A stretch of DNA of 64,000 nt from CBDFGK01 sp965247075 (GTDB lineage: Bacteria > Pseudomonadota > Gammaproteobacteria > Pseudomonadales > Halieaceae), in assembly GCA_965247075.1 (NCBI GenBank), contig CBDFGK010000003.1:1922001-1986000 (forward strand), written 5' to 3'. Positions 7,617-15,836 of the stretch are shown piece after piece. How positions within the stretch are numbered: position 1 is the stretch's first letter; every line of letters begins with the position of its first letter. A model generated the notes under the pieces. The model did no database searches. It saw nothing but the letters and a program-made list of their open reading frames with translations, and was not told the origin of the DNA. The position numbers and the translations under genes are program-made.

Positions 7617-9992
7617 ATGAAATTTAGTGAACAGTGGTTGCGGGAGTGGGTTAATCCCGAAATGGGCACCGATGAGCTGGCCCATTTGATAACGATGGCA
7701 GGCCTGGAAGTCGATGCGATTGAGCCGGTGGCAGGGCAGTTCAGTGGCGTGATTGTCGCCGAGGTTACCGCCTGTGAGCAGCACCCGGATGCGGACAAGT
7801 TGAGTCTGTGCCAGGTCAGTACTGGCAGTGAGACCGTGCAAATTGTGTGCGGCGCGCCCAATGTCCGTGCGGGGCTAAAAGTATCGCTGGCTCAGATTGG
7901 CGCGGTGTTGCCTGGCGACTTCAAGATCAAGAAGGCGAAACTGCGCGGCGTGGAATCACAGGGTATGTTGTGCGCCGAAGCCGAGCTGGGAATTAGCGAA
8001 GAATCCGACGGTATCATGGAGCTGGCAGCGGATGCGCCGATAGGGGTGGATGTGCGCGACTACCTGGGCCTGAATGACCAGTTGATCGAGCTGGACCTGA
8101 CCCCCAACCGGGCCGATTGCCTGGGTCTGCGCGGCGTGGCCAGGGAGATTGGCCTTCTCACGGAAACAGCAGTAAAAGAACAGGAATATCAAGTAGTTAA
8201 AGAAACTACATCGGACATATTTCCGGTTAATATTGAAGCCGGAGCAGGCTGTCCACGCTATCTGGGACGGGTGATTACGGGGGTAGATGTCAGCAGCCCC
8301 AGCCCGCTCTGGCTGCAGCAGCGCCTGCGTCGCAGTGGCCAGCGGTCCATTGATGCGATTGTGGATATCACCAATTATGTACTGCTGGAGTTGGGCCAGC
8401 CCATGCACGCTTTCGACCTGGCTAAATTGCAGGGTGGCATTACCGTGCGTATGTCCGCTGCGGGTGAGTCGCTGGAATTGTTGGACGGACAAACGGTAGA
8501 ACTCAAACCCGATACTTTATTGATTGCGGATGACAATGGCCCGGTAGCGATGGCTGGCATTATGGGTGGTCAATCGACGGCGGTGAGTTACAACACCCGG
8601 GACATCATGTTCGAGGCGGCTTTTTTTGCACCACTGGTGATTACCGGCAAGGCCCGTTCCTATGGCCTGCACACGGATTCCTCACATCGCTTTGAGCGCG
8701 GCGTAGATTTTGAATTGCAACGCCGGGCCATGGAGCGCGCTACCCAGTTAGTGACCGAGATCGCCGGCGGTGAAGCGGGTCCGATTACCCAAGCCATTGC
8801 CGCTGAGCATTTGCCGCAGTTGGCGCCGGTAGCCTTGCGTCGCGAGCGCATTGGGAAGATTCTCGGTTTTGCCATGGATGATGCCGAGGTGGAGCGTATC
8901 TTCGCCGGTCTTGGCCTGGGCGTAACGAGCACAGAGCAGGGTTGGCAGGTAGAGGTGCCCAGTTGGCGTTTTGATATTGCTATTGAAGCCGATCTGATGG
9001 AAGAATTGGCCAGGGTGTACGGCTATAACAATTTGCCGGTCAGCCATATTCGCGCCGACCTGGTGATGCCGGCACAGGCAGAGAAACAGCTGTCGCTGCG
9101 CTCCCTGCGGCGGCGCCTGGCGGGCAGGGATTATCAGGAAGCAGTTACCTACAGCTTCGTTGATCCGGCCTGGCAGCATGTATTTGATCCGCAGCTACCA
9201 CCGGTAGCGGTATCCAATCCCATATCGGCTGATCTCAGCGTTATGCGTACCAGTTTGTTGCCCGGCCTGATGGGCGCGCTGGTGCACAATACCGCGCGCC
9301 AACAGTCGCGAGTGCGCTTGTTTGAATCGGGCCTGCGCTTCTTGCCCGGTGCCGATGGCTTGCAACAGCGTGCGACTATTGCCGGCGTGATTACCGGTCG
9401 GCGCCAGACAGAAAGCTGGAACGAGCAGGGCGATAATGTCGATTTTTACGACCTCAAGGGTGATGTGGAAGCGCTGTTGGCACTGACCGGCGCCGCCGCC
9501 GAGTTTCACTTTGCCGCTGCTGAGCGGGAGGGCCTGCATCCGGGCCAGACGGCCGCCCTCTATCGGGGTAAAGAGCTGCTCGGTTATCTGGGTGCGCTGC
9601 ACCCGGTTGTGCAGCAGCGCTACGATGTTGCCAACATCGTTTACGCCTTTGAAATTGACCTGGAAGGCCTGCTGGCAGCGCGTTTGCCGGCCTTCGAAGA
9701 GCTGTCCAGGTACCCCGAGCAGCGCAGAGATCTTGCGGTGGTGGTGGATAAGTCTGTGGCCTCCGCAGAGCTGCTGAAAAATGTTCGAACAGTGGCGGGA
9801 ACTTACCTTACAGACTTAAGGCTCTTTGACGTATATGAGGGCAAAGGCATTGATCCTAAAAGAAAAAGTTTAGCATTGGGTTTGACATTCCGGGATTCTT
9901 CACGCACCCTTAGCGATGATGATGTTAGTAAGAGTGTGGATCAAGTGGCTGATCTGCTTATAAAAACTTACAACGCAGAGCTTAGAAGCTAG
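7617..9992 (+). CDS. pheT: Phenylalanine--tRNA ligase beta subunit
   Basis: A 791-residue non-catalytic and editing subunit, normal length. Visible parts: N-terminal tRNA-binding EMAP-like domain (about 40-150, with HPDADKLSLCQV), the B3/B4 editing region (LDLTPNRADCLGLRGVARE and SHRFERGVD), the B5 domain, and a C-terminal ferredoxin-fold anticodon-binding domain (RYPEQRRDLAVVVD). Short patches near codons 185-205 and at the 3' end are more AT-rich than the rest but the frame is intact. Confidence 0.97.
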   Translation: MKFSEQWLREWVNPEMGTDELAHLITMAGLEVDAIEPVAGQFSGVIVAEVTACEQHPDADKLSLCQVSTGSETVQIVCGAPNVRAGLKVSLAQIGAVLPGDFKIKKAKLRGVESQGMLCAEAELGISEESDGIMELAADAPIGVDVRDYLGLNDQLIELDLTPNRADCLGLRGVAREIGLLTETAVKEQEYQVVKETTSDIFPVNIEAGAGCPRYLGRVITGVDVSSPSPLWLQQRLRRSGQRSIDAIVDITNYVLLELGQPMHAFDLAKLQGGITVRMSAAGESLELLDGQTVELKPDTLLIADDNGPVAMAGIMGGQSTAVSYNTRDIMFEAAFFAPLVITGKARSYGLHTDSSHRFERGVDFELQRRAMERATQLVTEIAGGEAGPITQAIAAEHLPQLAPVALRRERIGKILGFAMDDAEVERIFAGLGLGVTSTEQGWQVEVPSWRFDIAIEADLMEELARVYGYNNLPVSHIRADLVMPAQAEKQLSLRSLRRRLAGRDYQEAVTYSFVDPAWQHVFDPQLPPVAVSNPISADLSVMRTSLLPGLMGALVHNTARQQSRVRLFESGLRFLPGADGLQQRATIAGVITGRRQTESWNEQGDNVDFYDLKGDVEALLALTGAAAEFHFAAAEREGLHPGQTAALYRGKELLGYLGALHPVVQQRYDVANIVYAFEIDLEGLLAARLPAFEELSRYPEQRRDLAVVVDKSVASAELLKNVRTVAGTYLTDLRLFDVYEGKGIDPKRKSLALGLTFRDSSRTLSDDDVSKSVDQVADLLIKTYNAELRS

Positions 9993-10018
9993 CAGTAAAC
10001 CAGTAGTAGGTAGACGGG

Positions 10019-10420
10019 ATGGTAGCGCTCACAAAGTCGGAGATGGCCGAGCGCTTGTATGAGGAACTGGGACTCAACAAGCGAGAAGCCAAAGAGATTG
10101 TCGAACTGTTTTTCGAAGAGATTCGCGAGTGCCTGGAAGGTAACGAGCAAGTGAAACTCTCGGGATTCGGCAATTTTGATCTGCGTGACAAAAGCCGGCG
10201 CCCTGGCCGCAACCCCAAGACTGGTGAAGAGACCCCTATTTCGGCACGCCGCGTAGTGACCTTCCGACCCGGCCAGAAGCTTAAAGCGCGCGTGGAATCC
10301 TATGGAGAAGAAGGCTCGGCAGAACCGGTCGACAGCCATGCAGGCGACGACAGCTATGATGCCCGTTCAGAGCCATCTCCCTACGGTGTGAGCTCATATG
10401 ACGGTGGAAGCGAACAGTAG
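10019..10420 (+). CDS. ihfA: Integration host factor alpha subunit with C-terminal extension
   Basis: A DNA-bending nucleoid protein that pairs with IhfB. Residues 1-99 match IhfA closely, including the beta-arm region GRNPKTGEETPISARRVVTFRPG with its intercalating Pro. Most IhfA proteins stop near residue 100; this one runs to 133 with a low-complexity acidic/serine tail (PVDSHAGDDSYDARSEPS). The tail overlaps the start of the next gene by 23 bases. The pheT-ihfA-merR order is the Pseudomonas order. The start could also be a downstream codon, but MVALTKSEMAERL is standard. Confidence 0.95.
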   Translation: MVALTKSEMAERLYEELGLNKREAKEIVELFFEEIRECLEGNEQVKLSGFGNFDLRDKSRRPGRNPKTGEETPISARRVVTFRPGQKLKARVESYGEEGSAEPVDSHAGDDSYDARSEPSPYGVSSYDGGSEQ

Positions 10421-10760
10421 CCAACAGGCATTGCCGAGTATTCCCGGCAAGCGCTACTTCACCATCGGTGAGGTGAGCGAGCTTTGTAGCGTCAAACCCC
10501 ACGTACTGCGGTACTGGGAGCAAGAATTCCCCCAACTCAAGCCGGTTAAACGCCGGGGCAATCGCCGTTACTACCAGCGCGGCGATGTCGAAACCATCCG
10601 CCATATCCGCAGCCTGCTGTACGATCAGGGCTACACCATTGGCGGCGCCCGCCAGCGCATGGAAGAGGGTATTGAAGACAAGCCCGCTGGTGCTGCCTCA
10701 TTAAATCTCAAACCCCTTATCGAAGACCTGGAAAGCGTCCTCAAAATCCTGCAAGGTTGA
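10398..10760 (+). CDS. MerR-family transcriptional regulator
   Basis: A 120-residue protein with an N-terminal winged helix: YFTIGEVSELCSVKPHVLRY, then WEQEFPQLKPVKRRGNRRYY, typical of the MerR DNA-binding domain. A short dimerising helix follows. It lacks the metal-binding cysteines of metal-sensing members. A MerR-like gene directly after ihfA is conserved in Pseudomonas and relatives, where it precedes tRNA-Pro; here about 1.3 kb of debris separates the two. The effector is unknown. Confidence 0.88.
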   Translation: MTVEANSSQQALPSIPGKRYFTIGEVSELCSVKPHVLRYWEQEFPQLKPVKRRGNRRYYQRGDVETIRHIRSLLYDQGYTIGGARQRMEEGIEDKPAGAASLNLKPLIEDLESVLKILQG

Positions 10761-10809
10761 CACTGATCACAGCGCAGACGATTCCCCAGGCGTAGCATTT
10801 TCTTGTAGT

Positions 10810-11265
10810 GAGACCTTTGCACGGTGCACCCACACGGTGCCCCAAATTTGACCATTTTTCCCACTCTCATTTTTCAGACACAACTTGCCTGCCTGATCGA
10901 TAACCCCCGTTTAATATTGTGTGCCACGCACATCAACTCAAAGCGAGTACGGTTACGACCCAAACCAAGGTAGCGCCCCTTTGCCATGCCGTCATGCTGT
11001 TTCAGTCAACACGCTGCATCACTCGATTCCCTATGCGGCGTTCAGATAGTCACTCATCGTGGGCTTTATAACCATAGGTACTTTGCCGCTTCCCATCCGA
11101 TCCCGCCTTCACGTGCCAGGCAGCTTGCGGGTCCTGGTCAATTGGTACCGGCTTGGCAGTAAAAGTGCTTTGAACATCATCAAGCTCTTTCAAAGCATCA
11201 TGGTCGATTAACATCGAATCTGCCAAGCTTCGTTGCTTAAGATTTTTCCAGGCCATTTTGTCTTC
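10810..11265 (-). pseudogene. IS5-type transposase remnant
   Basis: On the minus strand the C-terminal part of an IS5-type transposase can be read in pieces. AAWHVKAGSDGKRQSTYGYKAH (around 11050-11130) stops at TGA. After a deletion, LKQHDGMAKGRYLGLGRNRT and FELMCVAHNIKRGLSIRQAS follow, ending at the stop at 10874-10876. The DDE core between these blocks is missing. GAGACCTTTGCACGG at 10810 resembles an IS5-group terminal inverted repeat and is taken as the right end. No functional protein can be made. Confidence 0.7.
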
Positions 11266-11325
11266 TCTTCATCCGCTTTGATTTGGCAGGTATTGTAGTA
11301 ATCATGTAACCCACAGGTAGCCCGC

Positions 11326-12041
11326 ATGAAACGGATTATTCTTTTTGTCCTGTGCCTTCTTCTGGTGCAGGCCTGCAGCGATGGCAGTAACTCCTTTAAT
11401 CCCAACCCACCAGCACCCGGCCCGACATATAGCACAGATATTGTTTATACCGAGTACGGTATTCTCCATGTGACCGCCGACAACTGGGGTGGCCTGGGTT
11501 ATGGCTACGGTATCAGTGATGAGGCCTCCGGCATCGCCAGTGGGGTGCTCTATGGCAATCCCCACTTTCCCTGGCAGGGTCCGGATCGCTTCTTTATGTC
11601 ACATCTGACCATTGCCGGTGTATACGATGCCATGGGTGCCGCCCTGCATGACCTGACCCTCAACCCTGACAATCGGTCGGAGTATATAGTGGATGGTGAA
11701 GCCCTGGCGGTTGAGCCGATCACAGTAACGGCCGAGATTGTCGGCGATGATGGTTCGGTGCAGACGCCATGCTGTTCAGCGTGATCAGCTCCAACCTGAT
11801 CGAGGGACAGGGCTATTCCAATGTCACCCACGGCAACAGCTATATCCAGGCGGTGAGCCGGGATGCATCAGACTGCCCGGATGCCAATGCTATCCTCACC
11901 TGTTCCCAGTCTACCGACCCCGCATCGGTGCATTATGCTGACGCCACCAGGCTCTATTCAGCCAGCGGTTGAATCGATATGCCTTTTTGTGAAGCGGATC
12001 GTGACGCCTGGGAAATTGGCAGGGAGTCTATCGAGGTATAG
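11326..12041 (+). pseudogene. Broken acyl-homoserine-lactone/penicillin-type acylase lipoprotein gene
   Basis: The first frame (11326-11784) begins with a lipoprotein signal (MKRIILFVLCLLLVQACSDG) and continues with YTEYGILHVTADNWGGLGYG and GNPHFPWQGPDRFFMSHL, hallmarks of the N-terminal nucleophile acylase family (PvdQ/QuiP-like). It then jumps to LTLNPDNRSEYIVDGEALAV, so several hundred residues including the catalytic Ser have been deleted. A +1 shift near 11769 continues as GQGYSNVTHGNSYIQAVSRD and ILTCSQSTDPASVHYADATR. After an in-frame TGA at the position of a usual Trp comes IDMPFCEADRDAW. At least two deletions/frameshifts and one nonsense change mean it is dead. Family assignment is from motif memory. 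Confidence 0.7.
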
Positions 12042-12044
12042 CCA

Positions 12045-12072
12045 TTGATCAAGGCAGCAAAGCAGGTATAAT
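12045..12072 (+). promoter_or_regulatory. Promoter of tRNA-Pro
   Basis: TTGATC (12045-12050) and TATAAT (12067-12072), 16 bases apart, with a GC-rich discriminator (GCCCGCC) directly after, typical of stable-RNA promoters under stringent control. Transcription would start about 5 bases before the mature tRNA. Confidence 0.65.
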
Positions 12073-12083
12073 GCCCGCCTTCT

Positions 12084-12160
12084 CGGGGCGTAGCGCAGCC
12101 TGGTAGCGCACTACACTGGGGGTGTAGTGGTCGCAGGTTCAAATCCTGCCGTCCCGACCA
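12084..12160 (+). tRNA. tRNA-Pro (GGG)
   Basis: 77 bases with CCA encoded. The acceptor stem is CGGGGCG/CGTCCCG. The anticodon arm CTACA-CTGGGGG-TGTAG gives anticodon GGG, and the T arm is GCAGG-TTCAAAT-CCTGC. It has its own promoter. Its 3' side adjoins remains of a conjugative island, consistent with use as an attachment site, although no matching copy of the 3' end was found downstream. Confidence 0.97.
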
Positions 12161-12380
12161 AATATCTTTTTAAATGAGCGATAATGCGGACGTAAAAGTC
12201 TTAGCTAGCAGGTAAAAATTAGGCGCAATAAGTCTCACCTCTATGACTATAAAATGAGGGGTGCAGGCATGGCTAAAGTACTGGATGAGTTGTGTCCGGA
12301 ATTGATTGAGCCCGCTGGCAAGGAGGCAGTTGTATGACAATGACGCGATTCATGCGCCAGGCGCACCATGCACCTTGCGG

Positions 12381-12467
12381 GTGACATTGGACCAACTTGA
12401 CTCTTATGACTTGAACCCCCGTCAGTCCCAAAACCCCCTCTACGAAGACATCAAAACGGGTGAGTGA
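12381..12467 (+). pseudogene. ParB-family (conjugative-island type) fragment
   Basis: An open stretch of 28 codons reads VTLDQLDSYDLNPRQSQN then PLYEDIKTGE and stop. This matches the start of the ParB-like N-terminal domain used by SPI-7/PFGI-1 class conjugative elements, where T(L/I)xQLxxYxLNPRxxxNPxYxEIK opens the domain. Everything downstream is lost. It lies 220 bases from the tRNA-Pro 3' end and just before an STY4528-like scrap, in the order typical of these islands. Confidence 0.55.
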
Positions 12468-12536
12468 GATCGACACCTGGGCGGGCCATCTGGTCGAGAA
12501 CGAACTGCACGGCGGCCCGATCATGATCGAACCGCC

Positions 12537-12870
12537 CTGTTGTTCTCCGGCAGTATCCATCATTCGATTCCCCATGAACTGCTGTTTGCCGGTGCTGGGA
12601 TTGCACCCACCGAAAAAACCCTCTGGAGCATCATGCGCGCCCTGTTCACGGCGACCACCGCCTTGGCCGAAAGAGGCCGCCCCCAAGCGTGATGATATCG
12701 CCCCCCTGATGCCGTGTTCCGGCCCGACAGTGACCAAGAGCAGCTTGATCCTCCGGCTTCACCGCTGGATGACCCTGTGCCGGCGTGTCCGCGACGATCA
12801 GAGGCGCAATCTTTCCGAAAGCGGCAAAACAACGCACGACCGAGACATTGGACCAACTGGGTGTTCTTGA
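12537..12870 (+). pseudogene. STY4528-like island replication protein, decayed
   Basis: Two frame-shifted pieces are readable. One encodes LLFSGSIHHSIPHELLFAGA then GIAPTEKTLWSIMRALF, ending at TGA 12690. In another frame come LILRLHRWMTLCRRVRDDQR. The pattern (LLFSGN-x-H/Q-SxP-x-LL..., TPLEKNAWQVFR, LRLxRWLSLxxRxRD) is that of the STY4528 pathogenicity-island replication family as I recall it. Neither piece is complete and there is no plausible product. A database search would be decisive. Confidence 0.45.
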
Positions 12871-13126
12871 CTCACCCGAACAAGCCACACTGATGGGCGC
12901 TATGGAGCGCCGTATACTGAATCAGTTGAGCCGGGGTAAAAATCTTTCTCACAGTAGTTGTTTCAATAATAATACCAACTCGCTTATTTCCCCGTGTGGT
13001 CAATAAACTCATCTACTCAGAGATATCAATGCCTAGCCGTCAGCATACCTGCTGCAAGGCCATTTTGTATTATCTCAAATTAGGCTTACAATTTGTTGAC
13101 TAATTCCAGGTCGGGATGGATATCTA

Positions 13127-13650
13127 ATGGATTGGGCGCGCCTATTGGCCTACATCACAGGGACTGTGGACCAAGAACTCCTTCTGCGTAATGAGTATCT
13201 CGCCGCTGAGAACCGGATACTCAAAGCCCAAATCAAAACTCGATTACTTCTCACCGATGTGGAGAAGGCCACACTGGCAGAAATTGCTCATCGCCTCGGC
13301 CGAAAAGCGCTCGAAGATGTAGCCCACGCCGCGAGACCCGATACGACTTTTTCTCGGCAGAGGTACTGACGCTGCGCGGGTTGGTCACTTAGTATGTCTT
13401 GTTCTTATGCGTTTTCGGAGCGCTGGGTAAAATCCGTGAAAGAGGGATGTCTCTCAAAGCTGATACTCTTCGGTGAATCGTCGCTACGTCACGCCTTGCG
13501 GCAATATTTGGTGCATTACAATGCGGAACGGAATCATCAGGGCAGGGGCAACGTACTATTGTTTCCCGGCCCCACCACAATCTCGGATCGGTGCGGAGAC
13601 CCGACAATTCATAGTCGAGAACGGTTGGGTGGCCTGTTGGGACGAAGCTC
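13127..13650 (+). pseudogene. Integrase-type transposase with large internal deletion
   Basis: The first 80 codons (MDWARLLAYITGTVDQELLL, then RNEYLAAENRILKAQIKTRL) match the N-terminus of a widespread integrase-core transposase. After codon 69 the frame breaks, and about 60 bases later the C-terminus reads FSERWVKSVKEGCLSKLILF, LRQYLVHYNAERNHQGRGN and RERLGGLL. The whole central DDE core, roughly 200 residues, is missing. The element is dead and may only be a substrate for an active relative elsewhere. Confidence 0.75.
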
Positions 13651-13784
13651 AAGGGGAGCCCTGTCGCTGGTTCAATGTGGACGAGGCAGCGGCGCTGGGT
13701 GTGTGTAGTGCCTGCCCGGACGAACTGGCGCGGTTTTTGGGTAGGGACCAGACGATCGCAGTGCCGGTGGAGGCGTGCCCGTGA
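13590..13784 (+). pseudogene. Unrecognised C-terminal fragment
   Basis: A frame of about 65 codons ending at 13784 reads RQFIVENGWVACWDEAQGEP and then WFNVDEAAALGVCSACPDEL. It looks protein-like but has no start of its own and overlaps the tail of the transposase remnant in another frame. It could be the end of a mobile-element gene cut off upstream; the IS1182 insertion lies 43 bases downstream. I do not recognise it. Confidence 0.25.
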
Positions 13785-13826
13785 AGAAATGGAGTGTGAC
13801 ACAGAAGCGCCTCAATCGGCTCCTAG

Positions 13827-15392
13827 GAGTCTGTCGGATTTAGCGACAGCATTAATGATAGAATAAGCCCATCGTACCAAGAAGAGATCGAGGCTACCAT
13901 GTCAGCCAAATTCCAGCCGATCAATCGAGATACTCCGTACCTGCTACCGCCCTCCTTGCAGGACTGGTTGCCGGAGAAACACCTGGCACGCTTTGTAGTG
14001 GATATTGTGGATCAACTCGACTTGAGTGAACTGGTAACTCGCTATGGTGGCGGTGGGAAACAGCCCTATCACCCCGCCGTGTTAGTAGCGCTGTTGTTCT
14101 ACGGTTACGCGACCGGGATATTCTCCAGTCGTAAGCTGGAGCAGGCGACCCACGACTCTGTTGCCTTTCGTTATATCACCGCAGACGCGCACCCGGACCA
14201 TGACACGATCGCCACCTTTCGCAAGCGTTTTCTGCCGGAGCTGGAAGGTTTGTTTGTACAGATATTGGTGGTCGCCAAGGTGATGGGCGTGTTCAAGCTG
14301 GGCAAGGTCAGCCTGGACGGAACCAAGATCAAGGCCAACGCCAGCAAGCACAAGGCGATGAGCTGGGGCTATGCGAACAAACTGGAAGAGCAACTTCGCC
14401 GAGAGGTACAGGCACTGCTCAGGCGGGCGGAACAGGCCGATACTGAAGATAAGCCGCCGATCGACATTCCTGATGAACTGGCGCGCCGGGAAGATCGGCT
14501 GGCGGCCATCAAGCAAGCCAAGGAAGAGATTGAGCGACGTGCGCAAGAACGCTTTGAGGCCGAGCAGGCTGAGTATGAGGCAAAGCTCAAGTGTCGCAAG
14601 GACAAGGAAGCCGAGACTGGCAAGCAAGCCAGAGGGCGTGAGCCAAAGCCACCTGAGCCTGGGCCACGGGATAAGGATCAGGTTAATTTTACCGATGGAG
14701 AATCACGCATCATGCCGTCTTCGGAGGGATTTGTGCAGGGCTACAACGCACAGGCTGCCGTTGATATCGAATCATACCTGATTGTGGAAAATCACATCAC
14801 ACAGCAGCCGAATGACAAGCAGGAGATTGAGCCGACCCTGAACGGATTGGCGGATGCGGAAGCGCAGTTGGGCAAGGCGGAGGCCTTATTGGCGGATGCG
14901 GGTTACTTCAGCGCTGATAACGTAGGTCGCTGTGAAGACGCGGAGATCATACCCTATATCTCGGATCATCGGGAGCGACACAACCTTCCCTGGGATGAAC
15001 GATTCAGGACACCTCCCCCATGCCCACCGGATGCCGATGCCGTGACAGCGATGGCATATCGATTGCGAACCGCTGAGGGTAAGGCAATCTATGCCAAACG
15101 AAAATCCACGGTGGAAACGGTATTTGGAATAGTTAAAGAGGTGATGGGGTTTCGGCGGTTTCACCTTCGCGGGCGGGATGCGGCGCAAGGTGAATGGAAT
15201 TTGGTGTGCATGGCGTGGAATCTGAAGCGCATGTACGCTCTGGGAGGCTGAGAGCATGAATAAGGGAAGCCTTATCCCGAGCAATGGTGCCCAATTTTGC
15301 ACCTTGGGAGGCAGTTCAAACAAAAAATTGGAATGGGTACTTGAGTGGGCGCAATGTACTCCTGCTTCGCTCGGGTCAACCCCGACAGACTC
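13827..15392 (+). mobile_element. Intact IS1182-family insertion sequence, 1566 bp
   Basis: The left end GAGTCTGTCGG (13827-13837) is matched in inverted orientation by CCGACAGACTC (15382-15392): 11 perfect bases. Directly outside both ends is CTAG (13823-13826 and 15393-15396), a four-base target repeat. The single transposase gene inside is complete. The right CTAG forms the stop codon of the neighbouring minus-strand gene. Confidence 0.88.
13899..15251 (+). CDS. IS1182-family transposase
   Basis: A 450-residue DDE transposase. The N-terminal half has the family segment PYLLPPSLQDWLPEKHLARF (about residues 13-32). LDGTKIKANASKHKAMSW (about 147-164) carries the first Asp. A long charged insertion follows (about 165-250). 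Further on, GYNAQAAVDIESYLIV and ALLADAGYFSADN carry the second Asp, and AIYAKRKSTVETVFGIVKEV the Glu. Complete, with its own start 72 bases inside the left end, so probably active or recently so. Confidence 0.93.
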   Translation: MSAKFQPINRDTPYLLPPSLQDWLPEKHLARFVVDIVDQLDLSELVTRYGGGGKQPYHPAVLVALLFYGYATGIFSSRKLEQATHDSVAFRYITADAHPDHDTIATFRKRFLPELEGLFVQILVVAKVMGVFKLGKVSLDGTKIKANASKHKAMSWGYANKLEEQLRREVQALLRRAEQADTEDKPPIDIPDELARREDRLAAIKQAKEEIERRAQERFEAEQAEYEAKLKCRKDKEAETGKQARGREPKPPEPGPRDKDQVNFTDGESRIMPSSEGFVQGYNAQAAVDIESYLIVENHITQQPNDKQEIEPTLNGLADAEAQLGKAEALLADAGYFSADNVGRCEDAEIIPYISDHRERHNLPWDERFRTPPPCPPDADAVTAMAYRLRTAEGKAIYAKRKSTVETVFGIVKEVMGFRRFHLRGRDAAQGEWNLVCMAWNLKRMYALGG

Positions 15393-15593
15393 CTAGGAGA
15401 ATATCTTCCAGAGAATCGCCAAGGTGAAAGCCAGGTTGAAGCCCATCATCCATTTCAACAGCATCAACTCGCCTTCAATGCGGTTGAAGCGATTCTCGTA
15501 ATTCGCAATCGCCTCGGCCGCTTTGCGCGCCTTGTCCTCAGGTGCGCCTGCAGAGAGCAGCGCATCGTGAACTTCAGAAATCATCGTGGTCAT
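15393..15593 (-). CDS. Small coiled-coil membrane protein (DUF1640-like)
   Basis: 66 residues starting MTTMISEVHDALLSAGAPED (ATG at 15593). It has an amphipathic helix/coiled coil (KARKAAEAIANYENRFNRIE) and a C-terminal membrane helix (WMMGFNLAFTLAILWKIF). This architecture resembles the small DUF1640/CCDC90-type proteins often found on mobile elements, whose function is not established. Its stop codon TAG is made of the CTAG target repeat of the adjacent IS1182 element, so the natural C-terminus may have been a little longer. A longer upstream reading exists but has no family-like sequence. Confidence 0.6.
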   Translation of the reverse strand: MTTMISEVHDALLSAGAPEDKARKAAEAIANYENRFNRIEGELMLLKWMMGFNLAFTLAILWKIFS

Positions 15594-15836
15594 GGCATGC
15601 AGTGTACCACAGTGCGGTGTGCGGCCAGAGACGCTGCTATGCGTCTGGCTGACGCCCCTTTGTCCGCAAAGGAGGGGCGCTGTGCACATAGGGGCGAATA
15701 GTAGGAAACATAGCCTCCCCTTTAACAGAATGTACATTTATGCGCATAGCTCATTGAATACAAAAGAAAACATAGAATCACCACGAAGCGACTTTAACCA
15801 GCCAATAGATCGCTTGTCCAGGAGCAGTCAACAGTT

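Noticed and set aside
12460..12870. A single 136-residue gene in the island debris
   Set aside because: The long frame mixes unrelated pieces; similarity to the STY4528 family switches frame inside it, so it is a pseudogene.
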